A stretch of DNA of 64,000 bases, from assembly GCA_965230765.1 (NCBI GenBank), contig CBDDLR010000001.1, positions 310,001 through 374,000 on the forward strand, read 5' to 3'. Each line of letters starts with the position of its first letter. Within the stretch, counting starts at the first letter, position 1. A program made the translations under genes and the position numbers. Under the pieces are notes generated by a model that made no database searches, had not been told where the DNA came from, and saw nothing but the letters and a program-made list of their open reading frames with translations. Shown here piece by piece: positions 56,026 to 63,724 of the stretch. Origin of the DNA: Sunxiuqinia sp965230765. Its GTDB lineage: Bacteria > Bacteroidota > Bacteroidia > Bacteroidales > Prolixibacteraceae.

Positions 56026-57408
56026 TTACATCGTCAGTTCGAATGATTCTTCCGGAGAAGTTGCATCCTGATGATCCATAATAGCACCCAGGATTTTTTC
56101 CAGGATACGCATAGCACCAACATAGCCTACTGTTGGGAAATAGCTATGACCAATACGATCAAGGATTGGGAAGCCCATGCGAACAAATGGTATTCCTTCA
56201 TCCCTTGAAATGTATTTTCCATAAGTGTTACCAATAATCAAATCAACAGGCTCCTGCTTAATCCACTGGTGCATCAAAAACATATCTGCCTGTGGTCCAT
56301 TTTTATATTTTGCTTCATGACAACGTTCTCCGAGGATTTCGACCATGCGCTTATCGAATTTTTTACCCGGTGTGCCAGAAACCACATAAACAGGTTTCAT
56401 ATCCATATCCAGTAAGAATTCGATTAACGGAAGAATATTATCCGGATCGCCAAACACAGCTATGCGTTTGCCATATAAATATTGGTGCATATCAGTTATT
56501 GCATCGACTAATCTTCCACGCTCATCATTTAAGCTATCCGGGATAGAAACTTTTCCTGCTTTTGCTATTGTTTGAATAAAACGGTCTGTAGCTTTTAACC
56601 CAACAGGTATATCAATAACATCAAATGGCACTTTACATTTATTGTCAAGCATAATGGCAGCTTTGCGTGTACCCCACTCGCCCAGTCCAACTGAGCGCAT
56701 GCTATCGCCCATGCTAACCATATCCGGGATAGTCGTTCCACCTTTTGGGTACATTTCATAACTTCCATTCATTGGGGTATCCAGCACATCGGATGTATCT
56801 GGAAGAAGAACTGATTCTACTTTCAAAACTTCCACCAATCGTTTCAACTCACGCATATCGGATGGTTCCACCCAACCTGCGAGTAAGTTGATTTGCCGTT
56901 TCATTTCTTCGGTTTTCTCCGGAAAGTATTTCACAATCCCTTCCAACATGTTGGCGTAACCAGTTACATGCGATCCTACATAACTAGGAGTTGCCGCCTG
57001 AATAACATGCTTCCCGAATGGTATTTTCCCATCCTCTTTTGCTTTGGTCACAATCTGCCCAAGGTCGTCACCAATGGTTTCTGATAAGCAGGTTGAATGA
57101 ACAGCGATAATTTCCGGGTCATAAATCCCGAAGATATTGTCGATGGCCTGCAAAAGGTTTGCCTGTCCGCCAAACACGGAAGAACCTTCTGTAAATGAAC
57201 TGGTAGCAGCCATAACTGGTTCTTTGTAATGTTTTGTTAAAGCACTACGGTGATACGAGCAACACCCTTGTGAACCATGACTGTGAGGGAGACATCCATG
57301 CACTCCCAGCGCAGCATACATTGCCCCAACAGGCTGGCATGTTTTTGCCGGGTTAACGGTCAATGCCTTACGCTCTTTTACTTGATCTGTTGTATGTCTT
57401 AATAACAT
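56026..57408 (-). CDS. nifK: Nitrogenase MoFe protein beta subunit
   Basis: A 460-aa subunit of the MoFe protein, which reduces N2. P-cluster cysteines occur in KTCQPVGAMYAALGVHGCLPHSHGSQGCC near residues 23-50 and in AVHSTCLSETIGDDL near 108. YPKGGTTIPDMVSMGDS and PFVRMGFPILDRIGHSYFPTVGYVGAMRILEKI are further family features. It lacks the 50-residue N-terminal extension of Azotobacter NifK, as in nitrogenases of clostridia and methanogens. It starts 17 bp after nifD, which ensures equal subunit amounts. Confidence 0.97.
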   Translation of the reverse strand: MLLRHTTDQVKERKALTVNPAKTCQPVGAMYAALGVHGCLPHSHGSQGCCSYHRSALTKHYKEPVMAATSSFTEGSSVFGGQANLLQAIDNIFGIYDPEIIAVHSTCLSETIGDDLGQIVTKAKEDGKIPFGKHVIQAATPSYVGSHVTGYANMLEGIVKYFPEKTEEMKRQINLLAGWVEPSDMRELKRLVEVLKVESVLLPDTSDVLDTPMNGSYEMYPKGGTTIPDMVSMGDSMRSVGLGEWGTRKAAIMLDNKCKVPFDVIDIPVGLKATDRFIQTIAKAGKVSIPDSLNDERGRLVDAITDMHQYLYGKRIAVFGDPDNILPLIEFLLDMDMKPVYVVSGTPGKKFDKRMVEILGERCHEAKYKNGPQADMFLMHQWIKQEPVDLIIGNTYGKYISRDEGIPFVRMGFPILDRIGHSYFPTVGYVGAMRILEKILGAIMDHQDATSPEESFELTM

Positions 57409-57425
57409 GATTTATCCTCCTAACT

Positions 57426-59057
57426 TTAAGCTTCAATGCTGATACTACCAACGATTTCCGGTTCATTCTTCCAAGGTGCATCCACCATTTTCCAAATGTC
57501 GGTATCCAGCATTCGTTGCATTTCTTTATAAAAATTGATGGCACCACCAAATGCGGCATAAGGGCCACCGTAATCATAAGAGTGAAGCTGCTTTAAAGGC
57601 ACACCGTATTTTTGAACCACGTATTTTTCCTTGATACCGGCACAAAATACATCTGGCTTATAGAACTCTATCAGCTTTTCTGTTTCCCAATGGTTTACAT
57701 CATCAATAACTAATGAATTCTTTTTCATCTCAGGCATCATTCCTTCGTAGTCGCTAAACTGATAACCTGATTTTTCCAGACTTGCCTTTTTCTCTGCCAA
57801 ATCTTCGCGGAAGTGTTCATCATCTTTATCCACCACCAAATCTTCAATATTCCGGGTATCGGCATCAATTTTAATGTCGCCCAGCACCTTACGTCCTTCA
57901 TAGTCATCGCGGTGAGCAAACTCGTATCCGGCTGAAACCACACGAATTCCTAATTCATTGAATAAGTCCTGATAATGGTGCGCACGTGATCCACCAACAA
58001 ACATCATAGCCAGCTTACCCTCTACTTTTGGTTTCACTTCTTCGGCTATTTTTTTCACTTTGTCCATTTCGCGTTTGCAGATTTTGTCAACCCGTTCGAT
58101 TAACTCTTTATCTCCAAAATATTCAGCTGCTTTTTGCAATGATTTCATGCTTGATTCAGCCCCAATGAAGTTCACCTTGATCCATGGAATACCATATTTT
58201 TCTTCCATCATTTCTGCAATGTAGTTGATGGAACGGTGGCACATCACCATATTCAGGTCTGCAGTATGTGAATATGCCATACTATCAATGGTTGAGTTAC
58301 CGGAGAAAGTTGAAAGCAAAGTAAATCCAGCTTCTTCAAATAAAGCTTCAATTTCAAACGCATCACCTCCAATGTTGTATTCACCCAACAGGTTCACCTG
58401 GAATTTGCCAGTACGCTCGCGGTCATCGTTTCCAACAACATGGGTAAATACACCGTTGTTTGCAATGTGGTGACCAGCAGACTGAGAAACTCCACGATAC
58501 CCTTCACAGCTAAACCCAAAAATATTGATCCCCAACTCTTCTTTCATTTCGCGGGCAACGGAATGCACATCGTCACCAATCAGCCCAACCGGGCAGGTTG
58601 AGAAAATACCAATTGATTTTGGGTTGAACATTTCGTGTGCCTCACGGATTGCATCTTTCAATTTGCCTTCTCCACCAAACACGATGTTTTCGTCCTGCAT
58701 ATCGGTAGAAAATGCGTAAGTCATGTAGTTGTCCTCGCCTTCTAAAGGTTTGGTTTGGTTACGACGGGTAAGCCATGCATAAAAGCTACAGCCAATTGGA
58801 CCATGCACCAGGTTGATAATATCGCGTGTTGGCCCAAGAACCACACCTTTACAACCTGCATAGGTGCATCCACGCTGGGTAATAATCCCAGGGATTGTGC
58901 GCACGTTGGCCAATATCTCCTGATCCTGTTCCGGATCGTTGATTACCATCGCCCGGTCACGTTTTTTAGCAACCTTTCTTGGATATCTTTTCAGGATCTC
59001 CTCCTTCAACTCGGAAGGATCGGGTAATCCATTTATCATTTCATTCTTTTTTACCAT
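57426..59057 (-). CDS. nifD: Nitrogenase MoFe protein alpha subunit
   Basis: A 543-aa catalytic subunit carrying FeMo-cofactor. Start MVKKNEMINGLPDPSELKEE at 59057; an ATG upstream would overlap nifI2. P-cluster Cys lie in RGCTYAGCKGVVLGP and VHGPIGCSFYAW near 60-95 and in FSTCPVGLIGDDV near 150. GYRGVSQSAGHHIANN carries the Gln and His near the active site, and MVMCHRSINYIAEMMEEKYG carries the cofactor Cys near 260. LKQLHSYDYGGPYAAFGGAINF carries the cofactor His near 485. About 50 inserted residues before the latter (near 385-430) are typical of the clostridial, anaerobe-type lineage. It is translated with nifK. Confidence 0.97.
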   Translation of the reverse strand: MVKKNEMINGLPDPSELKEEILKRYPRKVAKKRDRAMVINDPEQDQEILANVRTIPGIITQRGCTYAGCKGVVLGPTRDIINLVHGPIGCSFYAWLTRRNQTKPLEGEDNYMTYAFSTDMQDENIVFGGEGKLKDAIREAHEMFNPKSIGIFSTCPVGLIGDDVHSVAREMKEELGINIFGFSCEGYRGVSQSAGHHIANNGVFTHVVGNDDRERTGKFQVNLLGEYNIGGDAFEIEALFEEAGFTLLSTFSGNSTIDSMAYSHTADLNMVMCHRSINYIAEMMEEKYGIPWIKVNFIGAESSMKSLQKAAEYFGDKELIERVDKICKREMDKVKKIAEEVKPKVEGKLAMMFVGGSRAHHYQDLFNELGIRVVSAGYEFAHRDDYEGRKVLGDIKIDADTRNIEDLVVDKDDEHFREDLAEKKASLEKSGYQFSDYEGMMPEMKKNSLVIDDVNHWETEKLIEFYKPDVFCAGIKEKYVVQKYGVPLKQLHSYDYGGPYAAFGGAINFYKEMQRMLDTDIWKMVDAPWKNEPEIVGSISIEA

Positions 59058-59067
59058 ATCTTTTCTT

Positions 59068-59445
59068 TTAATCGAGGATTGAGTCTCCGGTCTCACCAGT
59101 ACGAACACGGTAGGTTTCGGTCATTGGCATTACAAAAATCTTCCCATCGCCGGCTGCCGGGGTTTGATTAACATCAATAATGGTATTCACCACTTTTTTT
59201 ACCTTATCATCTGGAACGATGACAGTTACAACACGCTGAGGCCTCAACCGTGGTTCTTTCCCCATGTGTGCCAGTGCTTCAGGAGTATCATTCTTTACCC
59301 CTTCTATTACCTTCGCATCCCACAAACCTTGTCCACGACCGAATACTTTTCCGGTTGCAGTCATTGAAGTAATTCCTTCTTCGCTCAAGGCCCGCTTGGT
59401 TACGTTCATTTTATCAATTCGAATTATTGCCATTACCATTTTCAT
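59068..59445 (-). CDS. nifI2: Nitrogenase regulatory PII-like protein NifI2
   Basis: A 125-aa GlnB-family protein. It begins MKMVMAIIRIDKMNVTKRALSEEGITSMTATGKVFGRG, has a long T-loop region (GLWDAKVIEGVKNDTPEALAHMGKEPRLRPQ) with no conserved uridylylation Tyr, and ends with GDGKIFVMPMTETYRVRTGETGDS. NifI1 and NifI2 form a complex that, when 2-oxoglutarate and ATP are low or ADP is high, binds the MoFe protein and blocks the reductase. That mechanism is known for methanogens. Placement between nifH and nifD is diagnostic. Confidence 0.93.
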   Translation of the reverse strand: MKMVMAIIRIDKMNVTKRALSEEGITSMTATGKVFGRGQGLWDAKVIEGVKNDTPEALAHMGKEPRLRPQRVVTVIVPDDKVKKVVNTIIDVNQTPAAGDGKIFVMPMTETYRVRTGETGDSILD

Positions 59446-59465
59446 AGTCGAAGTCTTAAAATGTT

Positions 59466-59792
59466 CTACAATTTGTTGGTTCCACTACTAATGGTATAAG
59501 CTTCATCTACAGGTGAAACGAATATTTTCCCATCACCAAAAGCTCCTTCTGGTTCAGTGCGGGCTGCTTCCATAATGGTTGTAATGGCAAAATCTTTATC
59601 ATCATCTTTGATCACCATGATCAACATTTCTTTGGGTAGCTCATCGTAGGTTACATCGCCAATTTTGATACCGCGTTGCTTTCCACGGCCTACAACCGGG
59701 ACTTTGGTTACAGCAACATAACCGGCTTCAAAAAGGGCTTTCAATACTTTACTTGATTTTTCCGGGCGGATAATGGCTCTTATCATTAACAT
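59466..59792 (-). CDS. nifI1: Nitrogenase regulatory PII-like protein NifI1
   Basis: A 108-aa GlnB-family protein: MLMIRAIIRPEKSSKVLKALFEAGYVAVTKVPVVGRGKQRGIKIGDVTYDELPKEMLIMVI and a C-terminal GDGKIFVSPVDEAYTISSG. The PII core and short T-loop fit NifI1, the partner of NifI2. It allows post-translational switch-off, as there is no draT/draG in the window. It follows nifH after 150 bp that contain an inverted repeat, and precedes nifI2 by 20 bp. Confidence 0.93.
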   Translation of the reverse strand: MLMIRAIIRPEKSSKVLKALFEAGYVAVTKVPVVGRGKQRGIKIGDVTYDELPKEMLIMVIKDDDKDFAITTIMEAARTEPEGAFGDGKIFVSPVDEAYTISSGTNKL

Positions 59793-59842
59793 GGTTTTTT
59801 CTCCTATTCTTTAGTTTTTTTAATAATTGCTGTTTCTTTTTT

Positions 59843-59930
59843 CACCCCTAAATCCCCTAATGGGGACTTACTTTTTTTCAATAAATTATAATTGTAATCT
59901 TTCATTAACCCCCCATTGGGGGTTGGGGTC
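59843..59930. repeat. Inverted-repeat element between nifH and nifI1
   Basis: An 88-bp unit: CACCCCTAAATCCCCTAATGGGGAC on the left and CCATTGGGGGTTGGGGTC on the right, inverted relative to each other. The left half equals the repeat at 54495. It can form a strong hairpin in the nifH-nifI1 mRNA. Confidence 0.7.
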
Positions 59931-59943
59931 AAAACAGCAATTT

Positions 59944-60771
59944 TTAGTTAGCGATTCCGAAATCAATTAGTAGTTCTTCCAGCTCTTCAATTTCAAGCGG
60001 AGTAGGCACAACAAACATGTCGTTTTCATCAATGGCCTTGGCCAGTGCACGGTATTCGTCTGCCTGTTGATGTTCTGGATCAAAGTCAATTACCGTTTTA
60101 CGGTTGATCTCTGCACGCTGAACCATGTTGTCGCGAGGTACAAAGTGGATCATTTTTGTTCCAAGACGTTTTGCCAGCTCTTCAATCATTTCGCGTTCGT
60201 TGTCAACTTTACGAGAGTTGCAAATCAAACCACCCAGACGAACACCACCTGCTTCGGCATATTTTTTCACACCTTTACAAATGTTGTTGGCTGCATACAT
60301 CGCCATCATCTCTCCTGAAACCACAATGTAAATCTCCTGTGCTTTACCTTCGCGAATTGGCATGGCAAAACCACCACAAACCACATCACCAAGTACATCG
60401 TAGAAAGTGTAATCGATTTCGAACTTATCGTCCCATGCACCTAATTGCTCCAACAAGTTGATGGAAGTGATGATACCACGACCGGCACATCCTACACCTG
60501 GTTCAGGACCACCAGACTCTACACAACGAACACCGCCATAACCAACACGTACAATATCTTCCAGCTCAACATCTTCACCTTCCGAACGAAGTGTATCCAG
60601 CACGGTTTGCTGAGCCAGTCCACCCAACAACAATCGGGTTGAGTCAGCTTTTGGGTCACACCCCACTACTTTTACATTTTTTCCGGCCTCTACCAATCCG
60701 GCTACTGTATTTTGGGTAGTCGTAGATTTTCCGATTCCACCTTTCCCGTAAATTGCGATTTTTCTCATCAT
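59944..60771 (-). CDS. nifH: Nitrogenase iron protein (dinitrogenase reductase)
   Basis: A 275-aa ATP-dependent reductase that passes electrons to NifDK. It has P-loop GKGGIGKST at residues 9-17, cluster Cys95 in VGCAGRG and Cys132 in GDVVCGGFAMP, and Arg98, the site ADP-ribosylated in species that have DraT. Other marks are KVVGCDPKADSTRLLLGG and YDVLGDVVCGGF. It is the first gene of the cluster, with a sigma-54 promoter 44 bp upstream. Length and motifs are normal. Start at 60771 gives MMRKIA; the second Met is equally possible. Confidence 0.98.
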   Translation of the reverse strand: MMRKIAIYGKGGIGKSTTTQNTVAGLVEAGKNVKVVGCDPKADSTRLLLGGLAQQTVLDTLRSEGEDVELEDIVRVGYGGVRCVESGGPEPGVGCAGRGIITSINLLEQLGAWDDKFEIDYTFYDVLGDVVCGGFAMPIREGKAQEIYIVVSGEMMAMYAANNICKGVKKYAEAGGVRLGGLICNSRKVDNEREMIEELAKRLGTKMIHFVPRDNMVQRAEINRKTVIDFDPEHQQADEYRALAKAIDENDMFVVPTPLEIEELEELLIDFGIAN

Positions 60772-60814
60772 TGAAATTTTAAAGGGTTTAACATTTTTGT
60801 TTGATCACCCCCTT

Positions 60815-60830
60815 TGCGAGAAAAGTGCCA
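60815..60830 (-). promoter_or_regulatory. Sigma-54 promoter of the nif operon (TGGCAC-N5-TCGCA)
   Basis: On the minus strand TGGCACTTTTCTCGCA matches TGGCAC-N5-TTGCA with one mismatch. The GG and GC are at the required spacing. The transcript would start near 60805, about 34 nt before nifH. Sigma-54 control of nif is well known, and no other promoter-like match stands closer. Confidence 0.75.
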
Positions 60831-60932
60831 AAAAAGAAATCCCAAATCCCAAATCCCAAACTCAAAAACCTCAAACCGCTGTATAACTGACTGTTATGGA
60901 ATTTTATAAAGTTTGGCACGGTGTACTGCACT

Positions 60933-60958
60933 GGTAGGTTTTCCTACATTTCGGTAGG
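60933..60958. promoter_or_regulatory. Proximal palindromic box upstream of nifH
   Basis: Overlapping palindromes GTAGG-TTTT-CCTAC and CCTAC-ATTTCG-GTAGG. It lies about 145 bp before the likely nifH transcript start, where activators of sigma-54 bind. CCTACATTT recurs exactly 100 bp away at 61043. Confidence 0.55.
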
Positions 60959-61040
60959 AAATAACGTTTTTGCACACAAAACATGCTGGACAGCATAAAA
61001 TCAACAATCATGGGCATTTCATTGTCGTTAACACTGGCTT

Positions 61041-61060
61041 AACCTACATTTTTGTAAGAA
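61041..61060. promoter_or_regulatory. Distal palindromic box upstream of nifH
   Basis: AACCTACATTTTTGTAAGAA repeats the core CCTACATTT with GTA(A/G)G, as in the box at 60943-60958, at a distance of exactly 100 bp. It is about 245 bp before the likely nifH transcript start. Confidence 0.5.
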
Positions 61061-61456
61061 AGGAGTTTCAGGATGAGAAGATGAGAATGGGTGAACGTAA
61101 GAATAGGAGAACGACACAGGGAACAAGGAGAAAAATATAGTCATTCCGCTCCGATTACTATCGGTATGAACATCGAATAAGTTTGGAATCTGTTGCGGCT
61201 TGCGGATTGGTAATTAGCTAGTGGATGTGTTGCAGTTAAAGTGATACGGGTTGTAGGTTTTTTGCCATAAGAAATATGTGCCTGATGAACTTTGTCCTTA
61301 TCCTATCTTTTGTTAATTTGTGCTAGCAATTTCAAACGGATGCCCCAAAATAAAATGCAAATGACACTTTTAGTAAACATTATTATAAAATATTAGGGAC
61401 AAAGGTGTTATTGCACAGAAGTTACAGGCAATATAAACGAAGCAGCATCGATAACC
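61061..61456. other. Gene-free stretch between nif control region and helicase gene
   Basis: No reading frame of note, RNA gene or terminator could be recognised here. It holds a purine-rich run (61070-61138), CCGATTACTATCGG at 61151-61164 (a decayed relative of the palindromes at 43146 and 54457), and GTTACAGGCA at 61421-61430, which is inverted again at 63701-63710. Confidence 0.6.
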
Positions 61457-63676
61457 ATGTATCAAATTGATAAAATACTTGAAAACCTTAATGAACAGCA
61501 AATAAAAGCTGTGACAACGACTGAAGGATATGTTCGGGTCATAGCAGGTGCTGGTTCTGGTAAAACAAAAGCATTAACATCGCGATATGCATATCTTGTT
61601 GAAGCAATGGGTATGGATGCGTCAAACATCCTTTGCGTAACTTTTACAAACAAAGCGGCAAGTGAAATGCGTAATCGTGTTAAACGAATTGTAGGAGAAG
61701 GAAATGATTTTGGATTTATAACGACCTATCATGGATTTTGTGTCAAAGTTCTTAGAGAAGACATAAACAAAATTCAATATCCTAGACAATTTGTGATAAT
61801 GGATATCGAAGACCAAAAAACGGTATTGAAAGATGTTTATGAAGAACTTGGTATAAATTCAAAAGACTGCTCTTACAAACAAGCAATAAATCATTTAGGA
61901 AGTTTAAAGGACTGTACTAACTACATTGAATACATCGCTGAAGGTAAAGACATTTATAAAGATTACGAAGTAAAATTAAAGGAAAGCAAAAACTTACATG
62001 ATATAATCTTTTTGAGATACCTTGATAAACAACAACGTAACTATTCTCTTGATTTTAATGACTTAATAAATTTTACAATTTACATTTTTGAAAACAATAA
62101 GGATGTTTTAGAAAAGTGGCAAAATAGACTGTACTACATTCAAGTTGATGAAACTCAAGATAGTTCACCAAAGCAATTTCATTTAGTAAATACACTATCT
62201 CAAATCCACAAAAACCTTTTTGTTGTTGGAGACCCAGACCAAACAATTTATGAATGGAGAGGTGCCAAACCAGAAATACTTGTTGACTTTGACAAGCAAT
62301 TTCCAGAAGCGGAAACAGTTATAATGAATCAAAACTATCGTTCTACTCCTAATATTTTAAACCTAGGAAACTATATTATTAAAAATAACAAAATCCGGGT
62401 AGTCAAGGATATGTTTACCCAGAATAAGGGAGGTGTTGATGTTGTTCATTTTCACGCAAAAAATGACTTGGAAGAAGGATTATTTGTTGCGAATGAAATT
62501 CATAAAATTGCTAAAGAGAAGAATCTAAAATTCTCTGATTTTACTATACTTTATCGAGCGAACCATGTTTCAAGGATAATTGAACAGTCATTAATAAAAG
62601 AGGGAATACCCTATTCAATTTGGGGTGGAATTAGATTTTTTGAGCGAAAAGAGATTAAGGATGTATTATCTTATCTAAGACTTATAGTTCTGGGAGATGA
62701 CTTGTCATTTTTACGCATAATTAATACTCCTTCTAGAAAATTAGGTAAAGTTTTTATTAAAGGGTTAAAACAAATAGCCGAGCAAGAAAATAAATCACTT
62801 TTTGAAGTTCTAGAGTCAAATTCATTAAACAGACAATCAGCAGAAGAGTTTAAATCCTTAATCGAACATTTTCGCAACTTGAAAGACAAGGTTTTAGTCT
62901 CAGATTTAATCAAAGAGATTTTGGACAAAACAGGGTTGAGTAAAATGTATAGAGCTGATGGAGATGAGGAGCGACTTGAAAATATTAAAGAATTACAAAA
63001 CTCAATCATTACACTTGAGAATGATGATGTTGAAAAGCTTACTCTGGAGAATTACTTGCAGGAGATTGCTCTATTCACTGATATGGATGTTGATGACGGC
63101 AAAAATGATAGAGTTAAATTAATGACAATTCATACAGCTAAAGGATTAGAATTTCCATATGTATTTTTATGTGGCTTTACGGAAGGAGTACTTCCAAGTT
63201 TTAGGTCTGTTAAGGAAAGACGAGAAAGAGCATTAGAAGAGGAAAGAAGACTTACGTATGTTGCAATTACACGAGCAGAAAAAGCATTTTACATGACAGA
63301 ATCAGAGGGATTCAATTTCCAGACTGGAATGTATAAATATCCATCTCGGTTTTTATTTGAGATCAAGGAGAGCTTATATGTAAGACAAGGCGACTTGTCT
63401 GAGCAAATAATCTCTGAAGCCAAACAGCAATTAGAACACGAGGAAAGAATGTCAAACCTTCCACCAATACCAGTCCTCGAAGTTGGAGACATCGTTACAT
63501 TTAATGCATGGGGAAATGGCGAAGTACTAGAAAAAGATGAGGAAAAACGGGTCTACATGATTGATTTTGAAAAAATAAATGGAATTAGACCTATAAGATT
63601 TGACTGGCGTGGTTTGGAAAAAATTGATTCTACCAAAGAGATTTTAAATGCCGATAAATCAACAGAAAATCAATAA
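61457..63676 (+). CDS. UvrD/PcrA/Rep-like DNA helicase
   Basis: A 739-aa superfamily 1A helicase. Motifs: LNEQQIKAVTTTEG (Q motif), VIAGAGSGKTKALTSRYAYL (Walker A near 35), LCVTFTNKAASEMRNRV (Ia), YIQVDETQDSSPKQ (II, DETQ), FVVGDPDQTIYEWRGAKPE (III), NYRSTPNIL (IV), LMTIHTAKGLEFPYVFLCGFTEGVLPS (V) and YVAITRAEKAFYM (VI). The C-terminal 100 residues contain a small beta-domain (EVGDIVTFNAWGNGEVLEKDEEKRVYMIDFE) like the Tudor-type end of PcrA/UvrD. The gene is more AT-rich than its neighbours, suggesting transfer or an accessory paralogue of the housekeeping UvrD. It is bracketed by a 10-bp inverted repeat. Confidence 0.93.
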   Translation: MYQIDKILENLNEQQIKAVTTTEGYVRVIAGAGSGKTKALTSRYAYLVEAMGMDASNILCVTFTNKAASEMRNRVKRIVGEGNDFGFITTYHGFCVKVLREDINKIQYPRQFVIMDIEDQKTVLKDVYEELGINSKDCSYKQAINHLGSLKDCTNYIEYIAEGKDIYKDYEVKLKESKNLHDIIFLRYLDKQQRNYSLDFNDLINFTIYIFENNKDVLEKWQNRLYYIQVDETQDSSPKQFHLVNTLSQIHKNLFVVGDPDQTIYEWRGAKPEILVDFDKQFPEAETVIMNQNYRSTPNILNLGNYIIKNNKIRVVKDMFTQNKGGVDVVHFHAKNDLEEGLFVANEIHKIAKEKNLKFSDFTILYRANHVSRIIEQSLIKEGIPYSIWGGIRFFERKEIKDVLSYLRLIVLGDDLSFLRIINTPSRKLGKVFIKGLKQIAEQENKSLFEVLESNSLNRQSAEEFKSLIEHFRNLKDKVLVSDLIKEILDKTGLSKMYRADGDEERLENIKELQNSIITLENDDVEKLTLENYLQEIALFTDMDVDDGKNDRVKLMTIHTAKGLEFPYVFLCGFTEGVLPSFRSVKERRERALEEERRLTYVAITRAEKAFYMTESEGFNFQTGMYKYPSRFLFEIKESLYVRQGDLSEQIISEAKQQLEHEERMSNLPPIPVLEVGDIVTFNAWGNGEVLEKDEEKRVYMIDFEKINGIRPIRFDWRGLEKIDSTKEILNADKSTENQ

Positions 63677-63724
63677 ATATAATGACGGATAATCAAATAC
63701 TGCCTGTAACAAATTAAAACGAAC

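Noticed and set aside
60914..60931. A second sigma-54-like sequence on the plus strand, TGGCACGGTGTACTGCA
   Set aside because: The distance between GG and GC is one base too long, and it points away from nifH towards a helicase gene more than 500 bp away.
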